A stretch of 64,000 bases of DNA from Paracoccus denitrificans (lineage in GTDB: Bacteria; Pseudomonadota; Alphaproteobacteria; Rhodobacterales; Rhodobacteraceae): the NCBI GenBank assembly GCA_005768755.1, contig VAFL01000004.1, positions 186,001 to 250,000 on the forward strand. Direction: 5' to 3'. The notes beneath the pieces were generated by a model that searched no databases, had not been told where the DNA came from, and worked only from the letters and a program-made list of their open reading frames with translations. Positions 9,924 through 19,200 of this stretch are shown one piece after another (positions within the stretch are counted from its first letter, which is position 1; each line of letters starts with the position of its first letter). The translations under genes and the position numbers were made by a program.

Positions 9924-10523
9924 TTACAGGCGCGAGGCCACGTTTTCCCAGTTGACCAGCTTGTCGAGGAAATTCGACAGATAGCCCGGCCGCTTGTTGC
10001 GGAAGTCGATGTAATAGGAATGTTCCCACACATCGCACCCCAGAAGCGCGGTCTGGTCGTAGCACAGCGGGTTCACGCCATTTTCGGTCTTGGTGACGGC
10101 AAGCGATCCATCAGCGTTCTTGACCAGCCACACCCAGCCGGAACCGAACTGACCCGCGCCAGCGGCAGCGAATTCTTCCTTGAACTTGTCAACGGAACCG
10201 AAGCTGTCTTCGATCGCCTTTTTCAGGTTCGCAGGCATTTCGGACGTATCGCCCGACATCATTTCCCAGAACTGGCTGTGATTCCAGTGCTGGCTGGCAT
10301 TGTTGAAGATGCCGTTCTGGGCAACGGCGCCCTTCTGGAAGTTACCTTTGACGATTTCTTCCAGCGACTTGTCGGCCCATTCAGTGCCGTCGATTGCCTT
10401 GTTCAGGTTGTCGACATAGGCCTTGTGGTGAATGTCGTGGTGATATTCCAGCGTCTCCTTGGACATGCCGTTAGCGGCAAGTGCATCATGGGCATAGGGA
10501 AGATCGGGAAGCGTAAAGGCCAT
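9924..10523 (-). CDS. sodB: Superoxide dismutase, iron type
   Basis: Converts superoxide to H2O2 and O2 in the cytoplasm. The 199-aa product has the metal ligands in HHDIHHKAYV (first His), ASQHWNHSQFW (second His) and CDVWEHSYYIDF (Asp, His). The QHWNHSQFW form and GAGQFGSGWVW favour the Fe enzyme, but Fe/Mn use cannot be proved. ATG 10523 gives the family start MAFTLPDLPYAHDAL; the frame extends 17 codons further without support. Monocistronic. Confidence 0.96.
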   Translation of the reverse strand: MAFTLPDLPYAHDALAANGMSKETLEYHHDIHHKAYVDNLNKAIDGTEWADKSLEEIVKGNFQKGAVAQNGIFNNASQHWNHSQFWEMMSGDTSEMPANLKKAIEDSFGSVDKFKEEFAAAGAGQFGSGWVWLVKNADGSLAVTKTENGVNPLCYDQTALLGCDVWEHSYYIDFRNKRPGYLSNFLDKLVNWENVASRL

Positions 10524-10637
10524 GTGTTCATCCTCTCTCTGGGGCGTGCCATATGCGCGCCCGGCTACGGTCACCCACGCAACGCGGCGCGCTTGGCGCA
10601 GGTTCCGGCGTCACGCTTAACATATGGTGGCTGAAAG

Positions 10638-10667
10638 AAAAAAGCCCCGAGGCAATGCCTCGGGGCT
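10638..10667 (-). terminator. Terminator of the 74-aa membrane-protein gene
   Basis: AGCCCCGAGGCA (10643-10654) and TGCCTCGGGGCT (10656-10667) form a near-perfect hairpin. On the minus strand TTTTTTCTTTC follows. Confidence 0.9.
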
Positions 10668-10690
10668 GTCTGCGAAATGACGCTGAACGA

Positions 10691-10915
10691 TCAGTTTGCG
10701 GCCGGGGCCGGCTCTGCCTCGGTTGTGACAGCTGCATCGGCGGCCGGTTCAGCAGTCTCTTCCACCGTGACAGCGGCTTCTGCGCTCGGCTCCGTCTCTG
10801 CTGTCGGGGCATCGTCGCCGCCGCTCATCAGCCAGAAGATCACCAGAACGGCGACAACAAGCGCGCCCACGATGAAGTAGAGGTTGTTGTTGGTGCTGCG
10901 AACTTCGTTAGCCAT
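10691..10915 (-). CDS. Small single-span membrane protein with Ala/Glu/Pro tail
   Basis: 74 aa: a short polar N-terminus (MANEVRSTNNN), one membrane helix (about 12-30, LYFIVGALVVAVLVIFWLM), then an acidic low-complexity tail of Ala, Glu, Thr and Pro. The tail is probably periplasmic. No family recognised. ATG 10915 is preferred over a frame extension of 25 codons with no membrane or family feature. The strong terminator and the sharply defined frame support a real gene. Its tail resembles the one on SecG in this window. Confidence 0.7.
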   Translation of the reverse strand: MANEVRSTNNNLYFIVGALVVAVLVIFWLMSGGDDAPTAETEPSAEAAVTVEETAEPAADAAVTTEAEPAPAAN

Positions 10916-11093
10916 TGGATTTGCTCCGCTTTGGATTGCTGTTGTGACGTATAATGCGCAACTCGGCATCTGGATCCATTGATGCAACAATCTGCCGCAG
11001 GAATATGCTGCAAACTTCTGCGATTGACCTGTTCGGCGGGGTTTTGCCGGTGATCCAAAGCGCTTAACTAGGGGGCAGCCGAAAGGAAAGCTG

Positions 11094-12329
11094 ATGTTCT
11101 GGGTCTTCGCCGCAGCCCTGACCGCGATGGTCGCGCTTGCAATTCTGCGTCCGTTCTGGCGCGATCGTGCCGTGGCGACCGCATCCCCGGCCAGCTATGA
11201 CCTGCGGGTTTATCGCGATCAGCTGGCAGAGGTAGACCGGGATCTTATGCGCGGCATCATCACATCCGCAGAGGCAGAGCGCCTTCGGATCGAGATCGGG
11301 CGGAAGGTTCTTGATGCTGATCGCGCTTTGAATCGCGAACCCAACCCCGAGCAGGCGGCTGTTCGGAGACATTCAGTTCTTGCCGTCTTGGCGCTGGCGG
11401 TTCTGATCGGTGCGGGCTGGTTGCTTTACGCGCGCATCGGCGCCCCGTCGGCCCCGGATATGGGCTTGCAATCCCGCTTTGCCGCTGCCGAGGCCCGTTA
11501 TGCCGCGCGTCCCAGCCAGGCCGAGGCCGAAGCCCGCCATGCGGCGCGAAATCCCGTTCCCGCGCCACAACCAAGCGAGGAGGATGCCGCATTGATGAAC
11601 CAGTTGCGAGAGGCTGTTGCCAGCCGTCCTGGCGATTTGCGCGGGCTGGAAATGCTTGCCAGGAATGAGGCCCTGATAGGCGATCCAGTGGCTGCCCGAA
11701 AGGCGCAGGCCAATCTGATCGAGGTAAAGGGGAAGGACGCCACAGCCGCCGAATATGCCTTGCTGGCAGGGTTCATGGTGGATGCAGCGGGCGGGATCAT
11801 CACGCCGGAAGCTGAACAGGAAATCGCCCACGCGCTGGAGATCGATCCCCAGAACGTGCATGCCAGATACATGACGGGGCTGTTGCAGGCGCAGAACGGG
11901 CGACCTGATCGCGCCTTTCCCGTCTGGGCTGGCGTGCTCGAAGATGCGCCAGCTGATTCCCCCTGGGCGCAGGCAATCGCGCAGGTGATCGATGATGTGG
12001 CCTGGCTGGCTGGTGCGCCTGACTATGTCGCGCCAGCCGCGCGGTCGTTGCGGGGGCCCGACCAGGACGCGGTGGCGGCTGCGGCCGACATGACGCCCGA
12101 AGATCGGCAGGCTTTCATCGACAGCATGGTCGACCAGCTTTCAAGCCGGCTGGCAAATGAAGGCGGCAGTGCCGAGGAATGGGCGCAGCTGATCGTTGCC
12201 TTGGGCGTTCAGGGCAAGCGCGAACAGGCCAGCAGGATACATGCCGAAGCGCGCGGGGTTTTCGCCAGCATGCCAGACGCGCTGGCCATGGTGGACGAGG
12301 CCGCGCGTTCGGCAGGTGTGCTGCAATGA
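11094..12329 (+). CDS. ccmI: c-type cytochrome biogenesis protein CcmI (CycH)
   Basis: CcmI presents apocytochrome c to the heme-lyase complex CcmF/CcmH at the outer face of the inner membrane. The 411-aa product has two N-terminal membrane helices (about 1-18 and 93-111) flanking a cytoplasmic loop ([34 protein letters not shown], the family signature), then a large periplasmic TPR-like domain with the repeat around [26 protein letters not shown] 11094 follows GGAAAGCTG. The stop overlaps the ruvX start (ATGA). Confidence 0.92.
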   Translation: MFWVFAAALTAMVALAILRPFWRDRAVATASPASYDLRVYRDQLAEVDRDLMRGIITSAEAERLRIEIGRKVLDADRALNREPNPEQAAVRRHSVLAVLALAVLIGAGWLLYARIGAPSAPDMGLQSRFAAAEARYAARPSQAEAEARHAARNPVPAPQPSEEDAALMNQLREAVASRPGDLRGLEMLARNEALIGDPVAARKAQANLIEVKGKDATAAEYALLAGFMVDAAGGIITPEAEQEIAHALEIDPQNVHARYMTGLLQAQNGRPDRAFPVWAGVLEDAPADSPWAQAIAQVIDDVAWLAGAPDYVAPAARSLRGPDQDAVAAAADMTPEDRQAFIDSMVDQLSSRLANEGGSAEEWAQLIVALGVQGKREQASRIHAEARGVFASMPDALAMVDEAARSAGVLQ

Positions 12330-12799
12330 TACATGACGATATTGCCGCCTTCGCCGCCGCCCTGCCACGCGCGGGTGCCATTGCCGGGCTTGATCTGGGC
12401 ACCAAGACCATTGGCGTTGCGGTCAGCGACGGATTGCGCCAGGTGGCATCGCCGATCACGGTGATCCGGCGCGAGAAGTTCACCCTCGATGCGCAGGCGC
12501 TTCTGAAGATCGTGGCGGATCGGGGGCTGGTCGGTCTGGTGCTTGGCCTGCCGCGCAACATGGACGGATCGGAAGGACCACGCGCCCAGTCGACGCGGGC
12601 CTTCGCCCGCAACCTGAAGCGGCTTTCCGAGTTGCCCATCGGCTTCTGGGACGAGCGTCTGTCCACCGTCGCCGCCGAGCGCGCCTTGCTGGAGGCTGAC
12701 ACCTCGCGCAAGCGACGCTCTGAGGTGATCGATCAGGTCGCCGCCGGCTATATCTTGCAAGGTGCGTTGGACCGGCTGCGTTTTCTGGGCGCGGGCTGA
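12326..12799 (+). CDS. ruvX: Holliday-junction resolvase-like RuvX/YqgF
   Basis: 157-aa RNase H-fold protein of the YqgF/RuvX family, linked to resolution of recombination intermediates and 16S pre-rRNA 5'-end processing. Visible motifs: [16 protein letters not shown] (catalytic Asp, about 21-36), [19 protein letters not shown], and [15 protein letters not shown] (acidic residue). ATG 12326 overlaps the ccmI stop by four bases. Confidence 0.93.
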   Translation: MIHDDIAAFAAALPRAGAIAGLDLGTKTIGVAVSDGLRQVASPITVIRREKFTLDAQALLKIVADRGLVGLVLGLPRNMDGSEGPRAQSTRAFARNLKRLSELPIGFWDERLSTVAAERALLEADTSRKRRSEVIDQVAAGYILQGALDRLRFLGAG

Positions 12800-12802
12800 C
12801 CG

Positions 12803-13951
12803 TTACGTCGGTTGCGCCGCGGCAAGCGGCGGATGGTCGCCATCGCCCTGCCGCAGACTGTGCCGCGCCAGCGCCGAAATCAGATCGGTCTGGGTGACGA
12901 CACCCACGATCCGCTCGCCATCCAGAATTGGAACAGCGTCCATGCCATCTGTCGCCAGGTGCGGCAGCAAGGCCGCGACGGGGGTTGCGGGCGTTCCCTG
13001 GGTGGCCGGCGCCTGCGTGATCTCGATCGCGGTGGCGGGGTGCGTGTCCTGAAACGAGGCGCGGATCATCTGCAACTGAAAGATCAGCCCCAGAAAGCGG
13101 TTATCCCCTTCGACCACCGGCAAGGAGGTGAAGCCGTGGCGCAGAAACAGCGCCGCCACCTCGGCGATCGGCGTATCGGGCGATACGGTAACCAGATCGC
13201 GCGACATGATCGCGCCAGCCGTTTCCGGACCCGCCATATGACTGGCGGCCTGCAATTCGGCAGCCCCGATCAGCCGGGCCAGATCTTCCACGCCAAGGTT
13301 CAGCGACTGGCGATAACGGCTGAGGATCTCGGTCAGCTCATCCTCGGTCAGGCCCAGCCGTTCGGCGGGCACAGGGTCCTGCGTGCCATATGCGTTGGGT
13401 TCGCCGAACTGCCGGAAAGGATAGCGTCGGCCGGTCAGCCGCGCATAGATCGCAGCCGTGACCACAAGCGTGATCGTGCCCGTCGCGACGGGCAGCAGCG
13501 CGAAGCCGAACCCGAGCGGCAGGATATGGTCCGCCCCAAGCGCGACGGTCATCGCCACCGCGCCGCCCGGCGGATGCGTGGCGCGCAGCACAGCCATGAT
13601 CAGTATCGCCGCACCGACCGAAAGGGGCACGTTCAGAAACGGCTCTGGCAGGAAGCGGCAGACCAGTATCGCCACCAGGGCCGAGGCGGCGTTGCCGACA
13701 ATCGCCGGCCATGGCTGTGCAAGCGGGCTGTTCGGCGCGGCGAAGACAAGGACCGACGTCGCCCCGAAGGGTGCGATCAGATACAGCGCCAGCCACCTGT
13801 CCGCTGCGATCAATGCCGCGACCAGGCCCGTGGCCAGCAGCCCCAGAAAGGCACCGAAGCCCGCCCTCAGCCCCTCATGCGCAGGGACGGACGCGACCGG
13901 GCCTAGTGCGCGGATATGCAGATATCCCAACAGGTCGATCAAATTTCGCAT
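12803..13951 (-). CDS. HPP family membrane protein with CBS-domain pair
   Basis: 382 aa. The N-terminal half has four to five membrane helices and the name-giving motif ATHPPGGAVAM of the HPP family, some members of which transport nitrite in plants. The C-terminal half holds two CBS domains (IMSRDLVTVSPDTPIAEVAALF at about 250-300 and GMDAVPILDGERIVGVVTQTDLI near the end), which usually bind adenyl nucleotides and regulate the attached module. ATG 13951 starts just before the first conserved segment; 44 upstream codons in frame have no support. It converges on ruvX, three bases apart. Confidence 0.9.
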   Translation of the reverse strand: MRNLIDLLGYLHIRALGPVASVPAHEGLRAGFGAFLGLLATGLVAALIAADRWLALYLIAPFGATSVLVFAAPNSPLAQPWPAIVGNAASALVAILVCRFLPEPFLNVPLSVGAAILIMAVLRATHPPGGAVAMTVALGADHILPLGFGFALLPVATGTITLVVTAAIYARLTGRRYPFRQFGEPNAYGTQDPVPAERLGLTEDELTEILSRYRQSLNLGVEDLARLIGAAELQAASHMAGPETAGAIMSRDLVTVSPDTPIAEVAALFLRHGFTSLPVVEGDNRFLGLIFQLQMIRASFQDTHPATAIEITQAPATQGTPATPVAALLPHLATDGMDAVPILDGERIVGVVTQTDLISALARHSLRQGDGDHPPLAAAQPT

Positions 13952-14086
13952 ATGCACCTCGGCCGATAGCCGCCTGCCTAAGAATTGGGCGTGCGAGATG
14001 CAACAGCGCAGTTTCGGCTGGGTGAAGTTCGGGAAAACGGTGCCCCGTCTGTGGCGACGCAGGGCCGATATCTGCCGCGCCAAAGG

Positions 14087-14110
14087 AAAAAGGGGACCAG
14101 ATGGCCCCCT
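14087..14110 (-). terminator. Terminator of the CoA-transferase operon
   Basis: On the minus strand GGGGCC-ATCT-GGTCCCC (14092-14107) is followed by TTTTTCC. It lies just downstream of the subunit B stop. Confidence 0.7.
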
Positions 14111-14136
14111 TCCATGATTTTGTCGGAACGCGGCGG

Positions 14137-14775
14137 TCAGACGATGGTTGCCTCGGTCGCGGCGCGCAGTTCGTCTTCGGTCACGCCATCGGCAAGCTCG
14201 ACGATCTTTAAGCCGCCATCGACGACATCCAGAACGCCCAGATTGGTGATGATCCGGTCCACCACGGCCTTTCCGGTCAGCGGCAGCGTGCAGGCCTTCA
14301 ATACCTTCGATTCGCCGTGCTTGTTGGTGTGGTCCATGACGACGACGACGCGGCCGACACCGGCAACCAGATCCATCGCGCCGCCCATGCCCTTGACCAG
14401 CTTCTTCGGGATCATCCAGTTCGCCAGGTCGCCGTTCTCGGCCACTTCCATCGCGCCCAGAATTGCCGCCGCGATCTTGCCGCCGCGGATCATGCCGAAG
14501 CTGGTGGCGCTGTCGAAATACGAGGTGCGCGACAGTTCCGTAATGGTCTGCTTGCCGGCATTGATCAGGTCGGGATCTTCCTCACCCTCGAAGGGGAAAG
14601 GACCCATGCCGAGCATCCCGTTTTCCGATTGCAGCGTGATGTCCTTGTCTCCGACATAGTTCGCCACCAGCGTCGGAATCCCGATGCCGAGGTTTACATA
14701 CATGCCGTCTTCCAGTTCTTCGGCCGCGCGGGCGGCCATCTGGTTGCGGTCCCAGCCTTTCACTTCATCCGCCAT
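14137..14775 (-). CDS. scoB: 3-oxoacid CoA-transferase subunit B
   Basis: Subunit B of the two-subunit CoA-transferase that moves CoA between succinyl-CoA and acetoacetate or similar acids, used to activate ketone bodies. The 212-aa product has GIGIPTLVANYV and QSENGMLGMGPFP, whose Glu (SENG) is the residue that forms the glutamyl-CoA intermediate. PHB-related acetoacetate turnover would be a natural role in this group, but the exact acyl acceptor is not set by sequence. Subunit A lies three bases upstream. Confidence 0.93.
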   Translation of the reverse strand: MADEVKGWDRNQMAARAAEELEDGMYVNLGIGIPTLVANYVGDKDITLQSENGMLGMGPFPFEGEEDPDLINAGKQTITELSRTSYFDSATSFGMIRGGKIAAAILGAMEVAENGDLANWMIPKKLVKGMGGAMDLVAGVGRVVVVMDHTNKHGESKVLKACTLPLTGKAVVDRIITNLGVLDVVDGGLKIVELADGVTEDELRAATEATIV

Positions 14776-14778
14776 GGC

Positions 14779-15483
14779 TCAGGCCTCCTCACGCTTGCGG
14801 GTGGTGCGCTGTTCGATGCGCTTTTCGTGCTGCCCCTGAATGACCCGGTGGACATAGATGCCGGGCAGGTGGATGTGGTCGGGATCGATTGAACCGCGCG
14901 GAACGATTTCCTCGACCTCGGCCACGCAGACCTTGCCGCACATGGCGGCGGGCGGGTTGAAATTGCGCGCGGTCTTGCGGAAGATCAGGTTGCCGGTGTC
15001 GTCGGCCTTCCAGGCCTTGACGATGGACAGATCCGCCACGATCCCGCGTTCAAGGATATATTCCTCGCCGTCGAATTCCTTGGTTTCCTTGCCCTCGGCG
15101 ATCACGGTGCCGACGCCGGTCTTGGTGTAAAAGCCGGGAATGCCCGCGCCGCCTGCCCGCATCCGTTCGGCCAGCGTGCCCTGCGGGTTGAATTCCAGCT
15201 CCAGCTCTCCCGACAGGTATTGGCGCATGAATTCCGCATTCTCGCCCACATAGGACGATTGCATCTTCTTGATCTGCTTGGTGTCCAGCAACTTGCCAAG
15301 GCCGAACCCATCGACGCCGCAATTGTTGCTGGCGATGGTCAGATCCTTCACGCCGCTTTTGACAAGCGCGTCGATCAGCAGTTCAGGAATGCCGGACAGA
15401 CCAAAACCGCCGGCCGCGATATGCATACCGTCAAACAGCAGGCCTTCCAGTGCCGCATCCGCGTCGGGATAGACTTTCTTCAT
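14779..15483 (-). CDS. scoA: 3-oxoacid CoA-transferase subunit A
   Basis: Partner of the downstream subunit B. 234 aa with the family sequence [20 protein letters not shown], then [18 protein letters not shown] (Gly-rich CoA-binding loop), [18 protein letters not shown] and [17 protein letters not shown] 15483 is preceded by GGAGG in CGGAGGAAGTG, which settles it over the upstream in-frame start at 15537. The order A then B matches the usual operon. Confidence 0.93.
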   Translation of the reverse strand: MKKVYPDADAALEGLLFDGMHIAAGGFGLSGIPELLIDALVKSGVKDLTIASNNCGVDGFGLGKLLDTKQIKKMQSSYVGENAEFMRQYLSGELELEFNPQGTLAERMRAGGAGIPGFYTKTGVGTVIAEGKETKEFDGEEYILERGIVADLSIVKAWKADDTGNLIFRKTARNFNPPAAMCGKVCVAEVEEIVPRGSIDPDHIHLPGIYVHRVIQGQHEKRIEQRTTRKREEA

Positions 15484-15533
15484 CACTTCCTCCGAAATGG
15501 TTGGCAAGTTTGTCGCAAGGGGGTGACGGAGTG

Positions 15534-16256
15534 TCAATTGGCGGTAGCGGTAACTGTCAACTCTCGGGCGATTTCGGCTGCGGCGAACAGGGCGATGATC
15601 TCGGGTCGCTTGTCGCTGGATAATCCGGCACCGATCGGGCAGGTCAGGCGGCTGGCGTCGATACCGGCATCGCGTGCCTCGCGCAGGAAGCGCGCGCGTT
15701 TCGTCGCGCTGCCGATCAGTCCGACATAGGCCGCGTCGCCGCGACGCAGCGCTTCGGTGGTCAGCAGGAAGTCCAGACCGTGATCATGGGTCATGATCAC
15801 GAAAGCCGCGCCCGGCCGGGCGGCCCGGATGGCTGCTTCCGGCAGGACGGTCAGCAGGGTTGGCGCGCCATGCGCCCGGGCAAGCTGGTCCTCGCGTCCG
15901 TCCAGAAGGGTCACGTCAAATGGCATCTGGGCCAGCAGTTGTGCCAGTGCCCGACCGACATGGCCCGCGCCGAAGATCAGCACCTGTGGACGCGCGGGGG
16001 CGGCAGAGGGCGCGGCGCGGTCGAATGTCAGTTCGACCCGGCCACCGCAGCACTGCCCGCTGACAGGGCCAAGCGTGATCTGCATCTTCGCCAAGTCCTC
16101 GCCCGAGGCCAGCATCGCCCGCGCCCTTGCGATGGCGTCGTATTCCAGCCGGCCACCCCCGATGGTTCCGGTCGTGTCATCCGCGCTGACCATCATTTCG
16201 GCCCCGATCTCGCGCGGGGTTGATCCGAAGGTCCTGGTCACTCGGATGCGGATCAC
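15534..16256 (-). CDS. xdhC: XdhC/CoxI-family molybdenum cofactor insertion protein
   Basis: 240 aa. XdhC binds molybdenum cofactor and delivers the sulfurated form to xanthine dehydrogenase-type enzymes. Motifs: [13 protein letters not shown] (N-terminal CoxI domain), [27 protein letters not shown] (the conserved CC) and a C-terminal Rossmann domain ([17 protein letters not shown], then HDHGLDF). The N-terminus is about 15-20 residues shorter than usual; the GTG start overlaps the topA stop (GTGA). No xdhA or xdhB is nearby, which is unusual for this gene. Confidence 0.88.
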   Translation of the reverse strand: MIRIRVTRTFGSTPREIGAEMMVSADDTTGTIGGGRLEYDAIARARAMLASGEDLAKMQITLGPVSGQCCGGRVELTFDRAAPSAAPARPQVLIFGAGHVGRALAQLLAQMPFDVTLLDGREDQLARAHGAPTLLTVLPEAAIRAARPGAAFVIMTHDHGLDFLLTTEALRRGDAAYVGLIGSATKRARFLREARDAGIDASRLTCPIGAGLSSDKRPEIIALFAAAEIARELTVTATAN

Positions 16257-18910
16257 TCGTCGGTCTCGGCCTTTTTCGCAGCGGCTTTCTTCGGCGCAGC
16301 CTTCTTGGCGGTGCTGGCCTTGGCCGTGGTCTTTTTCGCCGCAGGCTTCTTGGCCGCCGGCTTCTTAGCCGCCGCTTTCTTCGCACCCTTCGCGCCCTTC
16401 GCAGGTGACTTCGCAGCCTTCGCAGCGATCAGCTCCAGCGCCTTCTCCACCGTGACGTCAGCCGGTTCCAGATCGCGCGGCAGGGTGGCATTGATCTTTT
16501 CCCATTTTACATACGGCCCGAAGCGCCCGTTCATGACCGAGATCTTGCCGCCATCGGGGTGATCGCCCAGTTCCTTCAAGGGCGCAGCCGCCGCCGCCCG
16601 GCCGCGCGTCGGCTTCGAGGCGAGAACCTCGACCGCGCGGTTCATTCCGATGGTGAAGACCTCATCTACCTCGGGCAGGTTGGCGTATTTCTTGCCGTGC
16701 TTGACGTAGGGGCCATAGCGGCCGATCCCGGCCTCGACCAATTCACCGTCCTCGGGGTGATTGCCGACGGGCCGGGGCAAGGACAGAAGCGAAAGTGCCT
16801 GCGCCAGATCGATGCCGGACGCATCCCAGCCCTTTGGAATGCTGGCGCGCGGGGGCTTCGGCACATCTTCGGTCGCCTCGCCGCGTTGGACATAGGGGCC
16901 GAAACGGCCGTTCTTCAGGCTGATTTCCTCGCCCGCATCTTCGCCCAATACGCGGTCACCGATGGCCTCCTCTCCATCGGGGGCGGACAGGGGGCGGGTG
17001 AAGCGGCATTCGGGGTAACGGTCGCAACCGATGAAGGCCCCGCCAGAGCGCGCAGTCTTCAGGTTCAGCCGCCCCTGATGGCATAGCGGGCATTCGCGCG
17101 GATCGCCGCCATCGGCGCGCGGCGGATAAAGATGCGGTGCCAGCGCGTCGTCGATGGCGGTCAGCACCTCGCCGATCCGCAGATCGGACGTCCCGCTGAG
17201 CGCTTCCGAGAAATCGCGCCAGAAACGTCGCAGCACCTCGCGATAGGCGCGGTTGCCGGAACTGATATCGTCCAGTTCCGTCTCCATGTTCGCGGTGAAA
17301 TCGTAAGAGACATAGCGCGGGAAATATTTCGTCAGGAAGGCGGTGACCAATCGCCCCTTGTCTTCCGGGATCAGCCGGTTCTTGTCCTTCCTGACATATT
17401 CGCGGTCCTGAATTGTGGTGACGATGCTGGCATAGGTCGAGGGCCGGCCAATGCCGAGCTCCTCCATCTTCTTGACCAGCGTCGCCTCGGTATAGCGGGG
17501 CGGGGGCTGGGTGAAATGCTGGCGCGCGGCGGCGGTCTTGTGATCGTCGACCAGCACGCCTTCCTCGGCGGCGAAGGCTGCGACCTTCTTCGCTGCTTCC
17601 CCTTCGTTGATGACGGGCAGGCGGTTGCCGTCCTCATCCTCGTCATCGTCGCGGCCCTGATCGTAGACGGCCAGGAAACCGTCAAAGACCATGACCTGCC
17701 CAGTGGCGCGCAGGCCCACCTGACCGTCAGCACTGCCGATTTCCACGGTGGTGCGTTCCATCCGGGCGGCTTCCATCTGGCTGGCAATTGTGCGCTTCCA
17801 GATCAGGTCATACAGCGCGCGCTGATCCTTTTCGGAAATCCGCAGCTTGTCGGGCGACAGCGACATGTCCGTCGGGCGGATACATTCATGCGCTTCCTGC
17901 GCGTTCTTGGCCTTGTTCTTGTACATGCGCGGGCTTTTCGGCAGGTAATTCGCGCCGAACTTCGCCTTGATCGCATCGCGGGCGGCCATCACCGCCTCGG
18001 GCGCCATGTCGATGCCGTCGGTCCGCATATAAGTGATCAGCCCGGCCTCATAAAGGCGCTGCGCGGTGGACATACAGGCCCGCGCGCCGAGGCCCAGCTT
18101 GCGCGACGCCTCCTGCTGCAGGGTCGAAGTCATGAAGGGCGGCCAAGGATTCCGGCTGGCGGGTTTGGACGCAACGCTGCTGACCATCAGATCGCGCGCG
18201 TCGATGGCCGACAGCGCCAGACGCGCCTTTTCCGCGGTCGGGATGTCGAAGCGTTCCAGCTTGTCGCCCGCCAGGCTGACCAGCGTGGCGTCATATTCAT
18301 CGCCCGAGGGCGTCGCGAGGCGGGCATGGACCGACCAGTATTCGCGGGGCTTGAACGCCTCGATCTCCATCTCGCGCTCGACGATCAGGCGCAGGGTCAC
18401 CGATTGCACGCGGCCCGCCGATTTCGCGCCCGGCAGCTTGCGCCACAGGACCGGCGACAGGTTGAAGCCCACAAGATAATCCAGCGCGCGCCGCGCAAGA
18501 TAGGCATCGACCAGATCGCGGTCGATCTCGCGCGGGTTGGCCATGGCTTCGGTCACGGCATTCTTGGTGATGGCGTTGAAGGTCACCCGGCTGACCGGCT
18601 TGCCCTTCTTGAGCGCCGGCGCCAAAGCCTCCAGCAGGTGCCACGAAATCGCCTCGCCCTCGCGGTCGGGGTCGGTCGCGAGGATCAGCGCATCATCGCT
18701 GGCAAGTGCGTCGCGGATCGCCTTGAGGTGCTTTTTCGAGTCGCTCGCGACTTCCCATTTCATGGTGAAATCTGCGTCCGGATCGACTGATCCGTCCTTT
18801 GCCGGCAGGTCGCGGACATGCCCGAAGGACGCAAGGACGGTGTAGTCATCGCCCAGATATTTGTTGATCGTCTTGGCTTTGGCCGGCGATTCGACAACGA
18901 CGACAGGCAT
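16253..18910 (-). CDS. topA: DNA topoisomerase I
   Basis: Type IA topoisomerase that relaxes negative supercoils. The 885-aa product has the Toprim domain (MPVVVVESPAKAKTINKYLG and ATDPDREGEAISWHLL), the active-site Tyr in GLITYMRTDGIDM (about residue 300), a four-Cys zinc ribbon (CPLCHQG with CDRYPEC), repeated topo-C domains (GRFGPYVQRG, GRYGPYVKHG, GRFGPYVKWE) and a C-terminal Lys/Ala-rich tail of about 50 residues. ATG 18910 has GAGG seven bases upstream; an in-frame ATG at 18922 would place that site inside the gene. It overlaps xdhC downstream. Confidence 0.97.
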   Translation of the reverse strand: MPVVVVESPAKAKTINKYLGDDYTVLASFGHVRDLPAKDGSVDPDADFTMKWEVASDSKKHLKAIRDALASDDALILATDPDREGEAISWHLLEALAPALKKGKPVSRVTFNAITKNAVTEAMANPREIDRDLVDAYLARRALDYLVGFNLSPVLWRKLPGAKSAGRVQSVTLRLIVEREMEIEAFKPREYWSVHARLATPSGDEYDATLVSLAGDKLERFDIPTAEKARLALSAIDARDLMVSSVASKPASRNPWPPFMTSTLQQEASRKLGLGARACMSTAQRLYEAGLITYMRTDGIDMAPEAVMAARDAIKAKFGANYLPKSPRMYKNKAKNAQEAHECIRPTDMSLSPDKLRISEKDQRALYDLIWKRTIASQMEAARMERTTVEIGSADGQVGLRATGQVMVFDGFLAVYDQGRDDDEDEDGNRLPVINEGEAAKKVAAFAAEEGVLVDDHKTAAARQHFTQPPPRYTEATLVKKMEELGIGRPSTYASIVTTIQDREYVRKDKNRLIPEDKGRLVTAFLTKYFPRYVSYDFTANMETELDDISSGNRAYREVLRRFWRDFSEALSGTSDLRIGEVLTAIDDALAPHLYPPRADGGDPRECPLCHQGRLNLKTARSGGAFIGCDRYPECRFTRPLSAPDGEEAIGDRVLGEDAGEEISLKNGRFGPYVQRGEATEDVPKPPRASIPKGWDASGIDLAQALSLLSLPRPVGNHPEDGELVEAGIGRYGPYVKHGKKYANLPEVDEVFTIGMNRAVEVLASKPTRGRAAAAAPLKELGDHPDGGKISVMNGRFGPYVKWEKINATLPRDLEPADVTVEKALELIAAKAAKSPAKGAKGAKKAAAKKPAAKKPAAKKTTAKASTAKKAAPKKAAAKKAETDE

Positions 18911-19200
18911 GCAGGACCTCATGGCGGAGTTGGGCCGGGAACATGGGGGTGCTTGGGCAGGGTGTCAACGGGCCGTCTGATAGACCGGCGTTTCACGTCA
19001 TGCCCTGATCACGGCAGAATTGCGCCGAAGTGATTGGACTGACCGCCTTACAGCGGCGCAGTTACGTCACTTGCGCAGGGATGAACCGGCCCCATCCCGA
19101 CGCTGAAGGGGCCATTGAGACGAAGGAGTGGGCGTGGTCGCGCGCGGCAGTATGCCTGTGCCCGGCCTGCAGGCAATGGAGGAAAACGGCGTTGGCCGCG
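18911..19200. other. 290-base gap between dprA and topA
   Basis: No supported gene. Short frames here lack ribosome sites and family features. It should contain the topA promoter; I cannot pick out convincing boxes. Confidence 0.5.

Noticed and set aside
16559..18790. Long plus-strand frames inside topA
   Set aside because: Antisense to topA, with shadow-type composition and no ribosome site or family motif.
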